Part shown: in pieces, positions 1 through 13,718 of the stretch | Layout of the letters: the number at the start of each line of letters is the position of its first letter | Position numbering within the stretch: the first letter of the stretch is position 1 | Origin: Okapia johnstoni | Lineage: Eukaryota; Chordata; Mammalia; Artiodactyla; Giraffidae | Assembly (NCBI GenBank): GCA_024291935.2 | Contig: CM044320.1 | Span: 27,620,001-27,684,000, forward strand | DNA length: 64,000 nt | Direction of reading: 5' to 3' | Position numbers and translations under genes: made by a program | The notes under the pieces: model-generated | Told to the model about the DNA's origin: nothing | The model's input: only the letters and a program-made list of their open reading frames with translations | The model's database searches: none

Positions 1-1051
1 CTGGCTTAGCACTACCTCTATAAGCACTAGGAATCTGCAAGTGCCCAGTGGGTTACCCATACATAGGCAGGGCTGAAATCAGAGCTGATTCCCAGGGGCC
101 ATGCAAATTAAGAAGCAGGGCTGAAATCTGAGCCTTCTCCCTATGCCAGTGTTTACACAGATTTACAACAAATTTAACCACTGCTGGCTTTGGAAACTCA
201 GCATCTTCAGGACATCCTTGTGAACAATGGGTGCTCCATGACTGAGACAGCTCAGACCTTAGAAGCTAAGGTTTCCCGGTTGCAGGCACATGGAGGCAGG
301 GCTGGGTCGGGGTCTGGGCTGTCTCCATAACTCCCAAGGAGGGTCCCGACATGGGAATACTGAAAACAGTCCTAGTAATCTGACTTCAGTGGATCTGAGC
401 CTACAGATGTACATTATGACTTTGTAAAAACAATGCCTTAGGGACACCAGGACCAATTCCCAGCATTCCCATGGTTGAGATGGGGCTGGCAGTGTCCAAA
501 ACAGTATACTCTGTGAGCCCATACAATGGGTGACAGGCAACACCATAAAGCTCACGTCCTGGTAGACAGCTTCAGTGGAGAGATATTCAGTAGCTCCATT
601 CCCAGTGGGAGCACTCCAATATTCCACCCACCTCACAATGCAGCTCAAAAACAGATCTGGAGACTTCTACTCCAATAACTAGCGAGGAGAACTTCCCCTG
701 AGGGGGCTGTTCAATCACACAGCAAAGAGGCTTCACTCAACATCCAGTGAAGCCTTTTGGTCACCACAACACAAGTCACACCCCTTATGAAGGGGATAAC
801 AGCCAGCACAAACTGAGGAGTGGAAGGCATCCACACTAAAAACAGACCTCACACCAAAAATATTAACCGCACATAGGCTACATTGGGATGCTCCCATATA
901 AAGACAGTCCTCTAAGAACAGTAATTTTTTTTTCTTCTAAACACATATAGTAAAAGAAATATAAGCAAAAATGAAGCACAAGAACAACTCTGTATTACAA
1001 GATCAAGCAAATGCCTGAAAGAAAGAATAAAACAGACCACTTAAGTCTAAT

Positions 1052-1452
1052 CACCTGCAATGTGTGACACCTGGGTTCAATCCCTGGGTTGGGAAGATCC
1101 CCTGGAGAACAGAAATGCTACTCACTCCAGGATTCTTGCTGGAGAATCCCCGTTGACAGAAGGCTACTCTGATAGCTCAGTTGGTAGCAAATCCACCTGC
1201 AATGCAGGAGACCCAGGTTCGATTACTGGGTCAGGAAGATCCTCTGGAGAAGGATCCAGTATTCTTGGGCTTCCCTTGTGGCTCAGCAATAAAGAATCTG
1301 CCTGCAATGTGTGAGACCTGGGTTCACTCCCTGGGTTGGAAAGATCCCCTGGAGAAGGGACCAGCTACCCACTCCAGTATTCTGGCCTAGAGAATTCCAT
1401 GGACTGTATAGTCCATGGGGTTGCAAAGAGTCGGACATGACTGAGATACTTT
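1052..1452 (+). mobile_element. Bov-tA SINE, two units in tandem
   Basis: Two head-to-tail Bov-tA (tRNA-Glu-derived) units interrupt L1 copy A. The 14-bp repeat cacttaagtctaat flanks the pair exactly, at 1038-1051 and 1453-1466. The pair therefore probably inserted as a dimer. Confidence 0.85.
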
Positions 1453-1709
1453 CACTTAAGTCTAATAGGCACTTTTTAAAAAGGAGATAATGAAAATACT
1501 GAAGGACTTAAGAAAGAATATTAATAAAATGCAGATTACTCTAAAAATGAACTAGAAACCATAGAGTGGCCAAGAAAAATTAGAAAATCTATTTGCTGAA
1601 ACAAAAGCTGAGCTAAAGATAATGAATAACAGATTGAATAATACAGAAAAACAAATAAATGATCTAGAAGATAGAATAATGGAAATCACCCAACGAGAAG
1701 AGCAGACAG

Positions 1710-1837
1710 GTACTTCCCAAGTGGTCCAGTGGCTAAGACTCTGAACTCCCAATGCAGGGGACCCAGGTTTGATCCCTGGTTAGGGAAATAGATCCTGCAT
1801 GTCACAACTAAAGATCACATGTGCTGCAACTAAGAAC
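1710..1837 (+). mobile_element. CHR-2-like tRNA-derived SINE
   Basis: It starts with the tRNA-like head of cetartiodactyl CHR SINEs (a 'ccagtggctaagactctg'-type segment) and has the downstream 'ctgcaactaag' tail. The 9-bp duplication agcagacag lies at 1701-1709 and 1838-1846, inside L1 copy A. Confidence 0.7.
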
Positions 1838-2080
1838 AGCAGACAGAAAGCCATGTGCAAACAATGAAAGCAATATAAGAAACCTAGGGAATAATATAAA
1901 GCATGCCGATCTAAGCATAACAGGGATTCCAGAAGGAAAGAAAGAGAAAGGGGATCAAAAATGTATTTGAAGAAGTTATTGCTGAGAACTTCCCAAACCT
2001 AAAGAAGGAAACATATCCAGGCATCAGAAAAAAAGAGGGTCTCAAACCAAGTGAACTCAAACAGACCTTCACCAAGATAT

Positions 2081-2228
2081 TTTTTCAATTTTTTTTTAAA
2101 AAATTATTTATTTATTTTTTGGCTGCACCACGTGGCATATGGGATCTTATTTCTCTGACCAGGGATTGAACCCCCAACCCCTTCACTGGAAGCACAGTCT
2201 CAACTATTGCACTGCCAGAGAATGTCCC
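2081..2228 (-). mobile_element. CHR-1-like SINE, antisense
   Basis: A poly-T start is followed by 'ttggctgcaccacgtggc', the reverse complement of a CHR SINE. Imperfect duplications (ccaagata/ccaagaca) flank it near 2072 and 2229, within L1 copy A. Confidence 0.65.
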
Positions 2229-2975
2229 CCAAGACATACTATAACAAAATGGCAAAAGTTAAAGACAAAGGCAGCATTCAAAGGCAGCAATAATAAAAAA
2301 GTTAATTAAAAGTGAACCCTGATAAGGCTATCAGCTGACCCCTGTGTAGAAATGTTGCAGGTCAGAAGAGTAACAAGATACATTCACAGTCTTAAAAGGA
2401 AAATTTTTCAACCAAGACTACTGTAACCAGCAAAACTATTATTTAGAACAGAAGAAGAGAGAAAGTATTTCTCAGACAAGCAAAAACTAAAGGAATACAG
2501 GAATACAAAACTTATCCTAAAAGAAATATTGAAAGGACGTCTCTAAATAGAAAAGAACCAAGAGTCTATAGAAAAGAGTAAGCCACAATTAGAAAGTAAT
2601 TCATTTAAATAAACCAGCATAGATGTTTTAAAAACAAAAGAAAACAATTTTGAAAGTGATGATAACCATAATGAAAAGCAAAATCATAAACATGAAGATG
2701 TAAAAGAGGGCATAAAATTATATCATATATGTGGGGAAGGAGAGTAAAAATGTAGATTTTGTTTATAGAATGTGTTTTAATTTTTATGACTATCAGTCTA
2801 AACAAAGTAGACATAGAAAGGAGTCATACTTGTAAAAAGGAATAACTGCAGAAAACATATAATAGATTCACAAAAACCAGAAATAAGAGAACACAAGCAT
2901 AATACAAAGGAAAAAGACAAAAAGAAACAGGAACAAAGAAAAACATAAAATCAACTGGAAAACAAGGTTTAAAAT

Positions 2976-3113
<138 letters not shown>

Positions 3114-3116
3114 ATG

Positions 3117-5937
3117 GCCCCCTGCATGGATCACAGCCTTGTGGCAAGGGGGCTTGTGTAACTCAATGAAGCTATGAGCCATGCCATGCAGTGCCACCCA
3201 GGACAGACGGGTCATAGTGGAGAGTTCTGACAAAACGTGGTTCACTGGCAGAGGGAATGGCAAGTCACTCCAGTATTCTTGACGTGGAACCCCATGAACA
3301 GTATGAAAGGGCCAAAAGATTTGACAATGAAAGATGAGACCCCCAGGTTAGAAGATATCCTATACACTACTGGGGAAGAGTAGAGGGCAATTAATAATAG
3401 CTCCAGAAAGAATGAAGAGGCCGGGCCAAAGTAGAAATGATGCTCAGTTGTGGATGGATCTGGTGGTGAAAGTTTGATGCTGTAAAGAACAATATTGCAT
3501 AGGAACCTGGAATGTTAGGTCTATGAACCAAGGTAAATTGTAGGTGGTCAAGCAGGAAATAGCAAGACTGAACATTGACATCTTAGGAATCAGTGAACTA
3601 AAATGGGTGGGAATGAGCGAATTTAATTCAGGTGACCATTATATCTGCTACTGTGGACAAAAAGCACTTATAGAAATGGAGTAGCCCTTGTAGTTAACAT
3701 AAGAGTCCAAAATGCAGTACTTGGGTGCAATCTCAAAAAACGACAGAATGATCTGTTTGTTTCCCAGGCAAATCATTCTACATTACAGTAATCCAAGTCT
3801 ATGCCCAACACTGATGCTGAAGAAAATGAAGTTGAACAGTTCTACAGAGACCTACAAGACCTTCTAGAACACCAAAAAAGATGTATTTTTCATCATAGGG
3901 GATTGGAATGCGAAAGTAGGAAGTCAAGAGATACCCACAGTAACAGAAAAGTTTGACCTTGGAATACAAAAAGAAGCAGGGCAAAGGCTAACAGCTTTGT
4001 CAAGAGAACACACTTGTCATGGCGAACACCATCTTCCAACAACACAAGAGATCACTCTACACATGAACATCACAAAATGGTCAGTACCAAAATCAGATTG
4101 ATAATGTTCTTTGTAGCTGAAGATGCAGAAGCACTATATAGTCAGCAAAAACAAGACCTGGAGCTGACTGTAGTTCAGATCATGTGCTCCTTATTGCAAA
4201 ACAATAGAATCGGAAGGACTAGAAATCTCTTCAAGAAAATTGGAGATATCAAGGGAACATTTCATGCAAACATGGGCATGGTAAAGGATAAAAACGGTAG
4301 TGACCTAGCAGAAGCAGGAGAGATTAAGAGAGGTGTCAAGAATACACAGAAGAACCGTACAAAAAAGGTCTTAATGACCCAGATAACCACAATGATGTGG
4401 TCACTCACCTAGATCCAGGAATCCTGAGTGTGAAGTCAAGTGGGCCTTAGGAAGTATTATTACAAAGACAGTGGAGGTGATGGAATCCAGGTGAGCTATT
4501 TCAAATCCTAAAAGATGATGCTGTTAAAGTGCTGCACTCAATATGCCAGCAAATCTGGAAAACTCAGCAGTGGCCACAAGGACTGGAAAAGGTCAGTTTT
4601 CATTCCAATCCCAAAGAAAGGCAGTGCCAATGAATGCTCAAACTACCGCACAATTGCACTCATCTCACACGCTAGTAAAGTAATGCTCAAAATTCTCCAA
4701 GCCAGGCTTCAGCAATACGTGAACCATGAACTTCCAGATGTTCAAGCTGGTTTTATAAAAGGCAGAGGAACCAGAGATCAAATTGCCAAAATCCGCTGGA
4801 TCATCAAAAAAGCAAGAGAGTTCCAGAAAAACATCTATTTCTGCTTCACTGACTATGCCAAAGCCTTTGACTGTGTGGATCACAATAAACTGTGGAAAAT
4901 TCTGAAAGAGATGGGAATACCAGACCACCTGACCTTGCCTCTTGAGAAACCTGTATGCAGGTCAGGAAGCAACAGTTAGAACTGGACAGGGAACAACAGA
5001 CTGGTTCCAAATAGGAGAAGGAGTACGTCAAGGCTGTATATTGTCACCCTGCTATTTAACCTCTATGCAAAGTACATCATGAGAAACGCTGGGATGGAAG
5101 AAGCATAAGCTGGAATCAAGATTGCCGGGACAAATATAAATAACCTCAGATATGCAGATGACACCACCCTTATGGCAGAAAGTGAAGAAGAACTAAAGAG
5201 CCTCTTGGTGAAAGTGAAAGAGGAGAGTGAAAAAGTTGGCTTAAAGCTCAACGTTCAGAAAACTAAGATCATGGCATCCAATCCCATCACTTCATGGGAA
5301 ATAGATGGGGAAACAGTGGAAACAGTGTCAGACTTTATTTTGGGGGGCTCCAAAATCACTGCTGATGGTGACTGCAGCCATGAAATTAAAAGACGCTTAC
5401 TCCTTGGAAGTAAGGTTATGACCAACCTAGATAGCATATTTAAAAGCAGAGACATTACTTTGCCAATAAAGGTCCATCTAGTCAAGGCTATGGTTTTTCC
5501 AGTGGTCATGTATGGATGTGAGAGTTGGACAATGAAGAAAGCTGAGCACCAAAGAATTGATGGTTTTGAACTGTGGTGTTGGAAAAGACTCTTGAGAGTC
5601 CCTTGAACTGCAAGGTTATCCAACCAGTCCATCCTAAAGGAGATCAGTCCTGGTTGTTCATTGGAAGGACTGATGTTGAAGCTGAAACTCCAATACTTTT
5701 GCCACCTCATGTGAAGTGTTGACTCATTGGAAAAGACCCTAATGCTGGGAAGGACTGGGGGCAGGAGGAGAAGGGGACGACAGAGGATGAGATGGTTGGA
5801 TGGCATCACCGACTCGATGGACATGGGTTTGGGTAAACTCTGAGAGTTGGTGATGGACAGGGAGGCCTTGGATGTTGCAATTCATGGGGTCACAAAGAGT
5901 CGGACACGACTGAGCGACTGAACTGAATTGAACTAAG
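3117..5937 (+). mobile_element. BovB (RTE) LINE, long 5'-truncated copy
   Basis: This is the longest BovB copy here. An AP-endonuclease-like segment is readable near 3490-4000, where GTWNVRSM and DILGISELKW are recognisable. The reverse transcriptase follows at 4515-5606, with an intact YADD box at 5151-5162. The typical BovB 3' end (gactgagcgactgaactga) is near 5915. Several stops and frameshifts break the frame, so no functional enzyme is expected. It lies head-to-tail with the next BovB inside L1 copy A. Imperfect repeats (atcaatg at 3110-3116, atcattg at 7193-7199) flank the two-copy block. Confidence 0.9.
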
Positions 5938-7192
5938 GTCATGCTCAAAATCCTTCAAGCTAGGTGTCTGCAGTACATGAACTGAGAACTTTCAGATGTA
6001 CAAGCTGGGTTTAGAATAGGCACAGGAACTAGAGATCAAATTGCCAACATTTGTTGGATCATAGAGAAGGCAAATAAATTCCAGAAAAACATCTACTACT
6101 GCGTCCTTGACTACACTAAAGCCTTTAACTGTGTAGATCACAGCAAACTGTGGAAAATTCTTCAAGAGACAAGAATATCAGACCACCTTACCTGTCTCCT
6201 GAGAAACCTGTATGCAGGTCAAGAAGCAACAGTTAGAACCTTACATGGAACAAGTAACTGGTTCAAAATTGGGAAAGGACTATGCCAAGGCTGTATATTA
6301 GCTATACCCCATTTTTAAAAACTTATATGCAGAGTACATCATGCAAAATGCCAAGTTGGGTTAGTCACAAGCTAGAATCAAGCTTGCCGGGAAAAGTGTC
6401 AACAACCTCAGATATGCAGGTGATACCACTCTAATGGCAGCAAATGAAGAGGAACTAAAGAGCCTCTTGATGTGGGTGAAAGAGGAGAGTGAAAAGGCTG
6501 GCATAGAACTTAACATCCAAAAAACCAAGATCATGGCATCTGGTCTCATCATGGCAAATAGAAGGGGGACAAATGGAAGCAGTGACCGATTTTCTTTTCT
6601 TGGGCTCCAAAATCACTGCAGATGGTAACAGCAGCCATGAAAACAAATGATGCTTGCTCCTTGGAAGGAGAGCTATGACAAATCTAGAAAGTATATTAAA
6701 AAGCAAAGAGATCACTTTGCTGACAAAGGACCATATAGTCAAAGCTATGTTTTTTTCCAATAATCATGTATGGATGTGAGAGTTGGGCCATAAGGATGGC
6801 CGAGTGCCATAGAACTAATGCCTTTGAATTGTGGTGCTGGAGAAGAATTGTAAGAGTCCATTGGCCTGCACGGAGATCAAGCCAGTCAATACTAAAGGAA
6901 ATCAACTCTGAATAGTCACTGGAAGGACTGATGCTGAAGCTGAAGCTCTAATACTTTGGCCAACTGATGTGGAGAGCTGACTCATTGGAAAAGACCCTGA
7001 GGCTGGGAAAAACTGAAGGTAAAAAGGAGAAGAGGGTGGCAGAGGTTGAGATGGTTTGATAGCACCACCAATTCAAAGGGCATGAATTTGAGCAAACTCC
7101 TAGAGTTAGTGAAGGACAGGGAAGCCTGGGGTGCTGCAGTCCATGGGGTTGTAAAGAATCGGACACTACTTAGTGACTGAACGCCAACAACA
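5938..7192 (+). mobile_element. BovB LINE, second tandem copy
   Basis: The second copy starts inside the reverse-transcriptase region, directly after the 3' end of the first. The catalytic box is mutated to YAGD (from 6413), and frame breaks are more frequent than in the upstream copy. It ends at the standard BovB 3' terminus just before L1 copy A resumes. Confidence 0.88.
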
Positions 7193-8469
7193 ATCATTGA
7201 TTACCTTAAATGTCAATGGATTAAATGCTTGAATTAAAAGACACTGAGTAGAAGACTGGATAAAAAAAACAAGAGTTTTCAACATGCTGTATAATGTATA
7301 GTGTATAGACCCACTTTATGGCAAAGGACACACATAGATTGAAAGGGAACACGTAGAAAAAGATATTTCATGCAAATGGAAATGACAAAAAAAGGGGGTT
7401 GCAATACTCATATCAGACAAAGTAGACTTTAAAACAAAACTGCTGAAGAAAGATGCAGAAGGACACTACATAATGCTAAAAGGATCAATACAAGAAGAGA
7501 ACATTACACTCATCAACCTAAATGTACCCAATATAAGAGCACCCAAATACATAAAACAACAGGTATAAGGAAAAATTGACAGGAATACAATAATAATAGT
7601 AAGAAACTTCAATACCCTACTCATATCAATGGACAGATCTTCTAGAAAGAAAATCAATAAGGTAACAGAGATCCTAAATGATAATAAAACAGGTAGACTT
7701 AATTGATATTTTCAAGACATTACATCCAAAAAAACCATAATACACATTCTTTTCAAGTGCACATGGAACATTTTCTAGAACTGAACACACACTGTGGCAC
7801 AAAAAGAGCCCAGCAAATATAAGAGTATATAAATTATTTCAAGCATCTTTTCTGACTACAACAGCATGAAATTAGAAGTCAACTACAGAAAAATAAATTA
7901 GGAAAACAATATTATATGGAGACTAAACAATATGCTACTAATAAACCAGTAAACCAACAATGAAATCAAAGAGGAAAGCAAAAGATGCCTGAGACAAATG
8001 ATATAAAAATGCAACCTTACAAAATCTAGGGGATGCAGAAAAAGCAATAATTAGAAAGAATTCTGTTCGTAGGGACACAGGCCTTACTCAAAAAACAAAA
8101 ACCTCAAAACAAGAAAAACCTAACGTACTACCTAAAACAATTAAGAAAAAAAAGAACAAACAAAATCAAAAGTCAGTAGAAGAAAAAAATAGTAAAGAAC
8201 AGATAGGAAATAGAGATTTTTTAAAAAATAGGAAAAAAAATCAATAAAACCAAGAGCTGGCTCTTTGAAAAGGGTGAACAAAATTGACAAACCGCTGACT
8301 AGGTTAACCAAAAAGAAAAGAGAGAAGACCCAAATAAAATAAGAAATGAAAAAGGAGAAATAAAAACTGATATCACAGAGATACAAAAAACTGGAAGAGA
8401 ATACCATGAATAATTATATGCTAAAAAATTCAAGAACTTAGAAAAAATGGAGAAGTTTCTAGAAACATG

Positions 8470-8803
8470 TGCTGTGCTGTCCTTAGTCACTCAGTTGTGT
8501 CCAACTCTTTGTAACCCCATGGACTATAGTCCACCAGGCTCCTCTGCCCATGGGGATTCAAAAGGTAGGAATACTGCAGTGGGTTGCCATGCCCTCCTCT
8601 AGGGGATCTTCCTAACCCAGGGATCGAACTAGGTCTTCCACATGGCAGGCAGATTCTTCACCATCTGAACCACCAGGGAAGTCCAAGAATACTGGAGTTG
8701 GTAGCTTATCCCTTCTACAGGAGAACTTCCTGACCCAGGAATCAACCTGGGGTCTCCTGCATTGCTAGTGGATTCTTTACCAGCTGAGCTACTGGGGAAG
8801 CCC
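8470..8803 (-). mobile_element. Bov-tA SINE, antisense, one full plus one partial unit
   Basis: The reverse complement of Bov-tA is recognised by 'ttagtcactcagttgtgtcc' at the left and 'gagctactggggaagcccc' at the right. A second partial unit begins near 8690. It interrupts the ORF2 region of L1 copy A. Confidence 0.85.
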
Positions 8804-10665
8804 CTTCCAAAAATATACAGCCCACAAAAACTGAATCAAGAAGAAAAAGACACTTTGAACAGACTGATTACTAGAAGTAAATTGGAATCTGGACTTAAAA
8901 AACTCCCCACAAACTGAAGTCCAGAACTTTTGGCTTCACAGGTGAATTCCACCAAACATACAGAGAAGAAACTATACTAATCCTTCTCAAGCTTTTCCAA
9001 AAGATTGAAGAGGAATGAGCACTCCAGAGACATTCTATGAAGACACCATCACTCTGATACCAAAACCAGACAAACATACCACAAAAAAGTAGAAAATTAC
9101 AGATCAATCAACAGCTTTGATGAATATAGGTGCAAATATTCTCAACAAATATTAGCAAACTAAATCCAACAACACATGAAAAAGAGCATATATGATAACA
9201 AAGTTGGATTCATCCCAGGGTCACAAGAACAATTCAACATATGGAAATAAATCAATGTGATACACCACATCAAATAAAGATAAAAACACAGGACCATCTC
9301 AATAGATGCAGAAAATCATTTGATAAAATTTAATCTCCCATCATGATAAAAACTCTTTCCAAAATGGGTATAAAGGAACCATATCTCAATAAAAGCTCTT
9401 TATGACAAATCCACAACCAATATAATACTCAACAATGAAAGGCTGAAAGTCTTCCTGCTAAAATCAGGAACAAGACAAGGATGTCTACTCTCACCACTTC
9501 TATTTAACTTAATATTGGTATTTCTAGTCATAAGAATCATATGAGAAAAAGAAACAAAAGTATCTAAATTGGAAGGGAAGAGGTAAAATTGTCATTCTAT
9601 GCAGATGACATGATACCATATATAGAAAACCCTAAAGACTCTACACAAAATCTACTAGAACTGATAAATGAATTCAGCAAGGTAGCAGGATACAAGATTA
9701 ACAGAGAAATTGGTTGCATTTATTTACACTAAAAAAGAAATACCAGAAAGGGAGTATAAAAAAATTTCTCTTAAGATCACATAAAACAAAATAACTTAGG
9801 AATAAACTTGACCAAGGAGATGAAAGACGTGCAGATTGAAAACTATAAAACACTAATAAAGGAAACTGATGAAGGAACTGGAAAGATATCCTATGCTTTT
9901 GGATTGAAGAATTTTTGTTGTTGTTGTTTTACTATCATTAAAATGGCCATTCTACCCGAAGAAATCTACAGATTTAATGTAATCCACATCAAAGCTTTCA
10001 CAGTACTAGGTCAAATAATCCTTAAATTTATATGGAACCATAAAAGACCCAGAATCGCCAAAGCAATTTCAAGAAAAAAGAATAAAGCAGAAAGCACAAT
10101 CCTGCCAAACTTCAGACAACACTACAAAGTTAAAGTAATTAAAACAGTGAGGTAATGACACAAAAACAGATATATGGATCAGTGGAATAGAATAGACAGT
10201 CCAGAAATAAACTTAAACACCTACGGTCAACTAGTTTTCAACCAAGGAGGCAAGAATATAAAATGGAGAAAAGATAGGCTCTCCAGAAAGTGGTGCTGAA
10301 AATGTTGGACAGCTGCTTGTACATCAATGAAGTTAGAACACATCCTCACACCATACATGCAAAAAATTTCAAAATGGTTAAATATAAGGCATAAAACTTC
10401 CATAAAACTCATGGAAGATAAGAACATAGGCAAAATACTTTTTGGCATAAACCATACCAATGTTTTCTTATGTCAGTTTCACAAGGCAACAGAAGTAAAA
10501 TTAAGGGGAAAAAAAGGTACTGAATTAAACGCAAAAGTTTTTGCACAGCAAAAGAAACCATAAACAAAATGAAAAGACAACCTACAGAATGGGTGAAAAT
10601 ATTTACAAATAATGCAACTCACAAGGGATTGGTTTCCAAAATTTACAAACAGCTCATGTGGCTCA

Positions 10666-11081
10666 TGTGAGAGTTGGACCATACAAAAAGCTGAACACCG
10701 AAGAATTGATGCTTTTGAACTGTGGTGTTGGGGAAAATTCTTGAGAGTGCCTTGGACTGCAAGGAGATCAAACCAGTCAATCCTAAATGAAATCAGTCCT
10801 GAATATTCATTGGAAGGACTTATGCTGAAGCTGAAACTCCAACATTTTGGCCACCTGATATGAAGAACTGACTCTTTGAAAAAGATCCTGATGTTGGGAA
10901 AGATTGAAGGCAGGAGGAGAAAGTGGTAACAGTGAATGAGATGGTTGGATGGCATTGCTGACTCAATGGACATGAGTTTGAGCAAGCTCTGAGAGATGGT
11001 GAGGAAGAGGGAAGCCTGGTGTGCTGCAGTCTATGGGGTCACAAATAGTCAGACATGAGTGAGTGACTAAATTGAACTGAA
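10666..11081 (+). mobile_element. BovB 3' fragment
   Basis: It carries the C-terminal BovB reverse-transcriptase region and the standard 3' end. An exact 11-bp duplication, catgtggctca, flanks it at 10655-10665 and 11082-11092. This shows a recent 5'-truncated insertion into L1 copy A. Confidence 0.92.
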
Positions 11082-12050
11082 CATGTGGCTCAATTAAAAA
11101 AAAAACAGTCAAAATATGCACAAAACACCTAAGTAGACATTTCTTTAAAGAAAATCTACAGATAGTTTACAGGCCCATGAAAAATTGCTCAACATCAATA
11201 ATTATTAGAACAATGCAAATCAAAACTACAATGAGGTACCTTCTTACACCTGTCAAAATGGCCATCATTAAAAAGTCTACAAATAAATGCTGGAGAGGAT
11301 ATGGAAAAAATGGAACCCTCCTACACTGTTGGTGGGAATAAAAGTTGGTGCAGCCACTATGAAAAACAATATGGACGTTTTTCAGAAAACTAAAAGTAGA
11401 ACTATCATATGATCCAGCAATCCTTCTCCTGGACATATACTCAGACAAAACTCTAATTCAAAAAGATACCTGCATCCAAATGTTCATATCAACACTACTT
11501 ACAATAGTCAAGACATAGACAAAACCTAAATGTCCATTGATAGGTGAATGAAAAAAGAAGATATGGTACACATATACAATGGAATACTACTCAGTCATAA
11601 AAAAGAATGAAATAATACCATTTGCAGCAAAATGGTTGGACCTAGAGAATATCATGCTAAGTGAAGAAAGCTAGAGAGAGAAAGACAAATATATGCTATT
11701 GCTTATATGTGTAATATTTTTAAAATGACACAAATTAACTTATTTATAAAACAGAAACAGACTCACAGACATAGAGAAGAAATTCAATGTTGCAAAGGGA
11801 ATGGGGGCTGGGGGAGGAATGGATTAAGAGTTTGGAATAAGTAGATGCAATCTATTATATGTAGAACAGAAAACAAGAAGGTCCTACTATATACCACAAG
11901 GAATTATATTCAATATTTTGTGATAAATGATAATGGAAAAGAATATATAAACATAAAAATGAACCACTTTGCTGTACAGAAGAAACTAACACAACACTGT
12001 AGATCTACTGTACTTAAAAAAATAAATTGAAAAAATAATAAAGAAAATAA

Positions 12051-12660
12051 GCTGTGAGATGTGGTATGATATCATGCAGTTTATGCTCTTGACCAGCTAC
12101 CATTATATGTTGCTGTCTATCCAACAGCCAGAAAATATACATATTGGAATTAAAGAAAAAGGAAATAGGAATTGTTTCTCTCATTATTATACCTAGTAAT
12201 TTAGTTATTTTTTCTACCTATGCTTTAAAATTTTGGTTTTTCTTGTTGAAATAAAATGGTTTCTGAGTGAGGGATACTCTGACCAGAGGACAAGATGTTT
12301 CCATTATCTAGAATTAATGCTATCATCTACGCATTTTATTCTCTCACTCTCTCTCTCAACAAGAGAGGAAGTGATTGATCCCAATTTATCAAGTTGAAAT
12401 ATAATTTCTGCTACAGTGCAGTGGCAGGATTGTACTTCAAGCACAGAGGATTCTCTATTGAGCATTTAGTACTTTCATGTCAAACAGCAAATGTAGTGTA
12501 AAACTAGAGCTTCCCAATAAAGGCAGGACCATGAAGAACCTTGGCCCTCAAGACTGAAATTTTGGGTCACATCATCGGTAAAAGAAAAACAATACCTCAC
12601 CTAGCTGGTTGATTATATAATACACAACATGTATTCCTCATTGTGGTATCAGATGGAGTA
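12051..12660. other. Unassigned intergenic sequence
   Basis: A/T-rich sequence between the tail of L1 copy A and an older antisense L1. I see no convincing coding frame, RNA gene or repeat family in it. Confidence 0.5.
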
Positions 12661-12866
12661 ATTTCACTACCCCCAAAAATACTCTGTGCTCTGTTTATTC
12701 ATCTTCCCCCCAAGTCTAACCACAGCAACTCTTAACTGATCTTTTAACTGTTGTCATATTTTTTACTTTTCCAGAATGTTGTATAGTGGGAATCATACAG
12801 CCTTTTCAACTTGGTTTCTTTCACTTAGAAATAGCATTTTAAATTCCTCCAATTTGTTTTTCAGTG

Positions 12867-13087
12867 GGCTTCCCAGGTGGCGCTAGTGGTAAAGAACCCA
12901 TCTGCTAATGCAGGAGACTTAAGAGACCTGGATTTGATCCCTGAGTCAGGAAGATCCCCTGGAGAAGGGCATGGCAAACCTCTCTGCTATTTTTTCCTGG
13001 AGAATCTGATGGACAGAGGAGCCTCCAGGCTATGGGCTGTAGGGTTGTGAAGAGTCAGACACGACTGAAGCGACTTAGCATGCATGC
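12867..13087 (+). mobile_element. Bov-tA SINE
   Basis: Head 'gggcttcccaggtggcgcta' and tail 'agtcagacacgactgaagcg' define a near-complete Bov-tA inside the old antisense L1. Confidence 0.88.
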
Positions 13088-13202
13088 ATGTCTTTTTAAC
13101 ACTGAATAATATTCCACTGTCTGGATGGACCACAGTTTATTCATTTTCCTACTGAAGAATATCATCATTGCCTCCAACTTTTGGCAATTATGAACAATGT
13201 GA

Positions 13203-13499
13203 AAGTGAAGTTACTCAGTAACGTCCAACTCTTTGTGACCTCACGGACTGTAACCTGCCAGGCTCCCCTGTCCATGGAATTCTCCAGGCCGGAATACTGG
13301 AGTGGGTAGCTGTTCCATTCTCCAAGGGATCTTCCAAACCCAGGGATCAAACCCAGGTCTGCCACATTTCAGGCCACCAAGGAAGCCCAAGAATTCTGGA
13401 GTGGGTAGCCTATCCCTTCTCCAGCAGATCTTCCCATCCCAGGAATTGAACCAGGGTCTCCTGCACTGCAGGTAGATTCTTTACCAGTTAAAGCTACTG
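13203..13499 (-). mobile_element. Bov-tA SINE, antisense, partly duplicated
   Basis: A reverse-complement Bov-tA followed by a second partial unit (from about 13387), ending near 'taccagttaaagctactg'. Confidence 0.82.
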
Positions 13500-13512
13500 T
13501 AAATATGTGTGT

Positions 13513-13718
13513 GGGCTTCCCTGGTGGCTCAGTGGTAAAGAATCTGCCTGCTAATGCAGGAGATGCAGGTTCAGTTCCTGGGTGGGGAAGATCTCCTGGA
13601 GAAGGAAGTGGCAACCCACTCTAGTATTCTTGCATGGGAAATCCCATGGGCAGAAGAGCCTGGCAGGCTACAGTCCATGGGGTTGCAAAAGTGCCAGACA
13701 CAACTTAGCAACTAAACA
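13513..13718 (+). mobile_element. Bov-tA SINE
   Basis: A full-length sense Bov-tA, from 'gggcttccctggtggctcag' to 'gccagacacaacttagcaac'. It stands opposite the antisense copy just upstream, so the pair forms an inverted SINE repeat that could fold in a transcript. Confidence 0.88.

Noticed and set aside
259..648. 129-codon open frame on the minus strand
   Set aside because: It lies antisense to the L1 5'UTR, has no domain signature, and has no splice or promoter context.
5255..5824. 189-codon minus-strand frame, with a matching one on the + strand at 18411-18980
   Set aside because: Both are the antisense shadow of the BovB reverse transcriptase. Their similarity to each other reflects the repeat, not a conserved gene.
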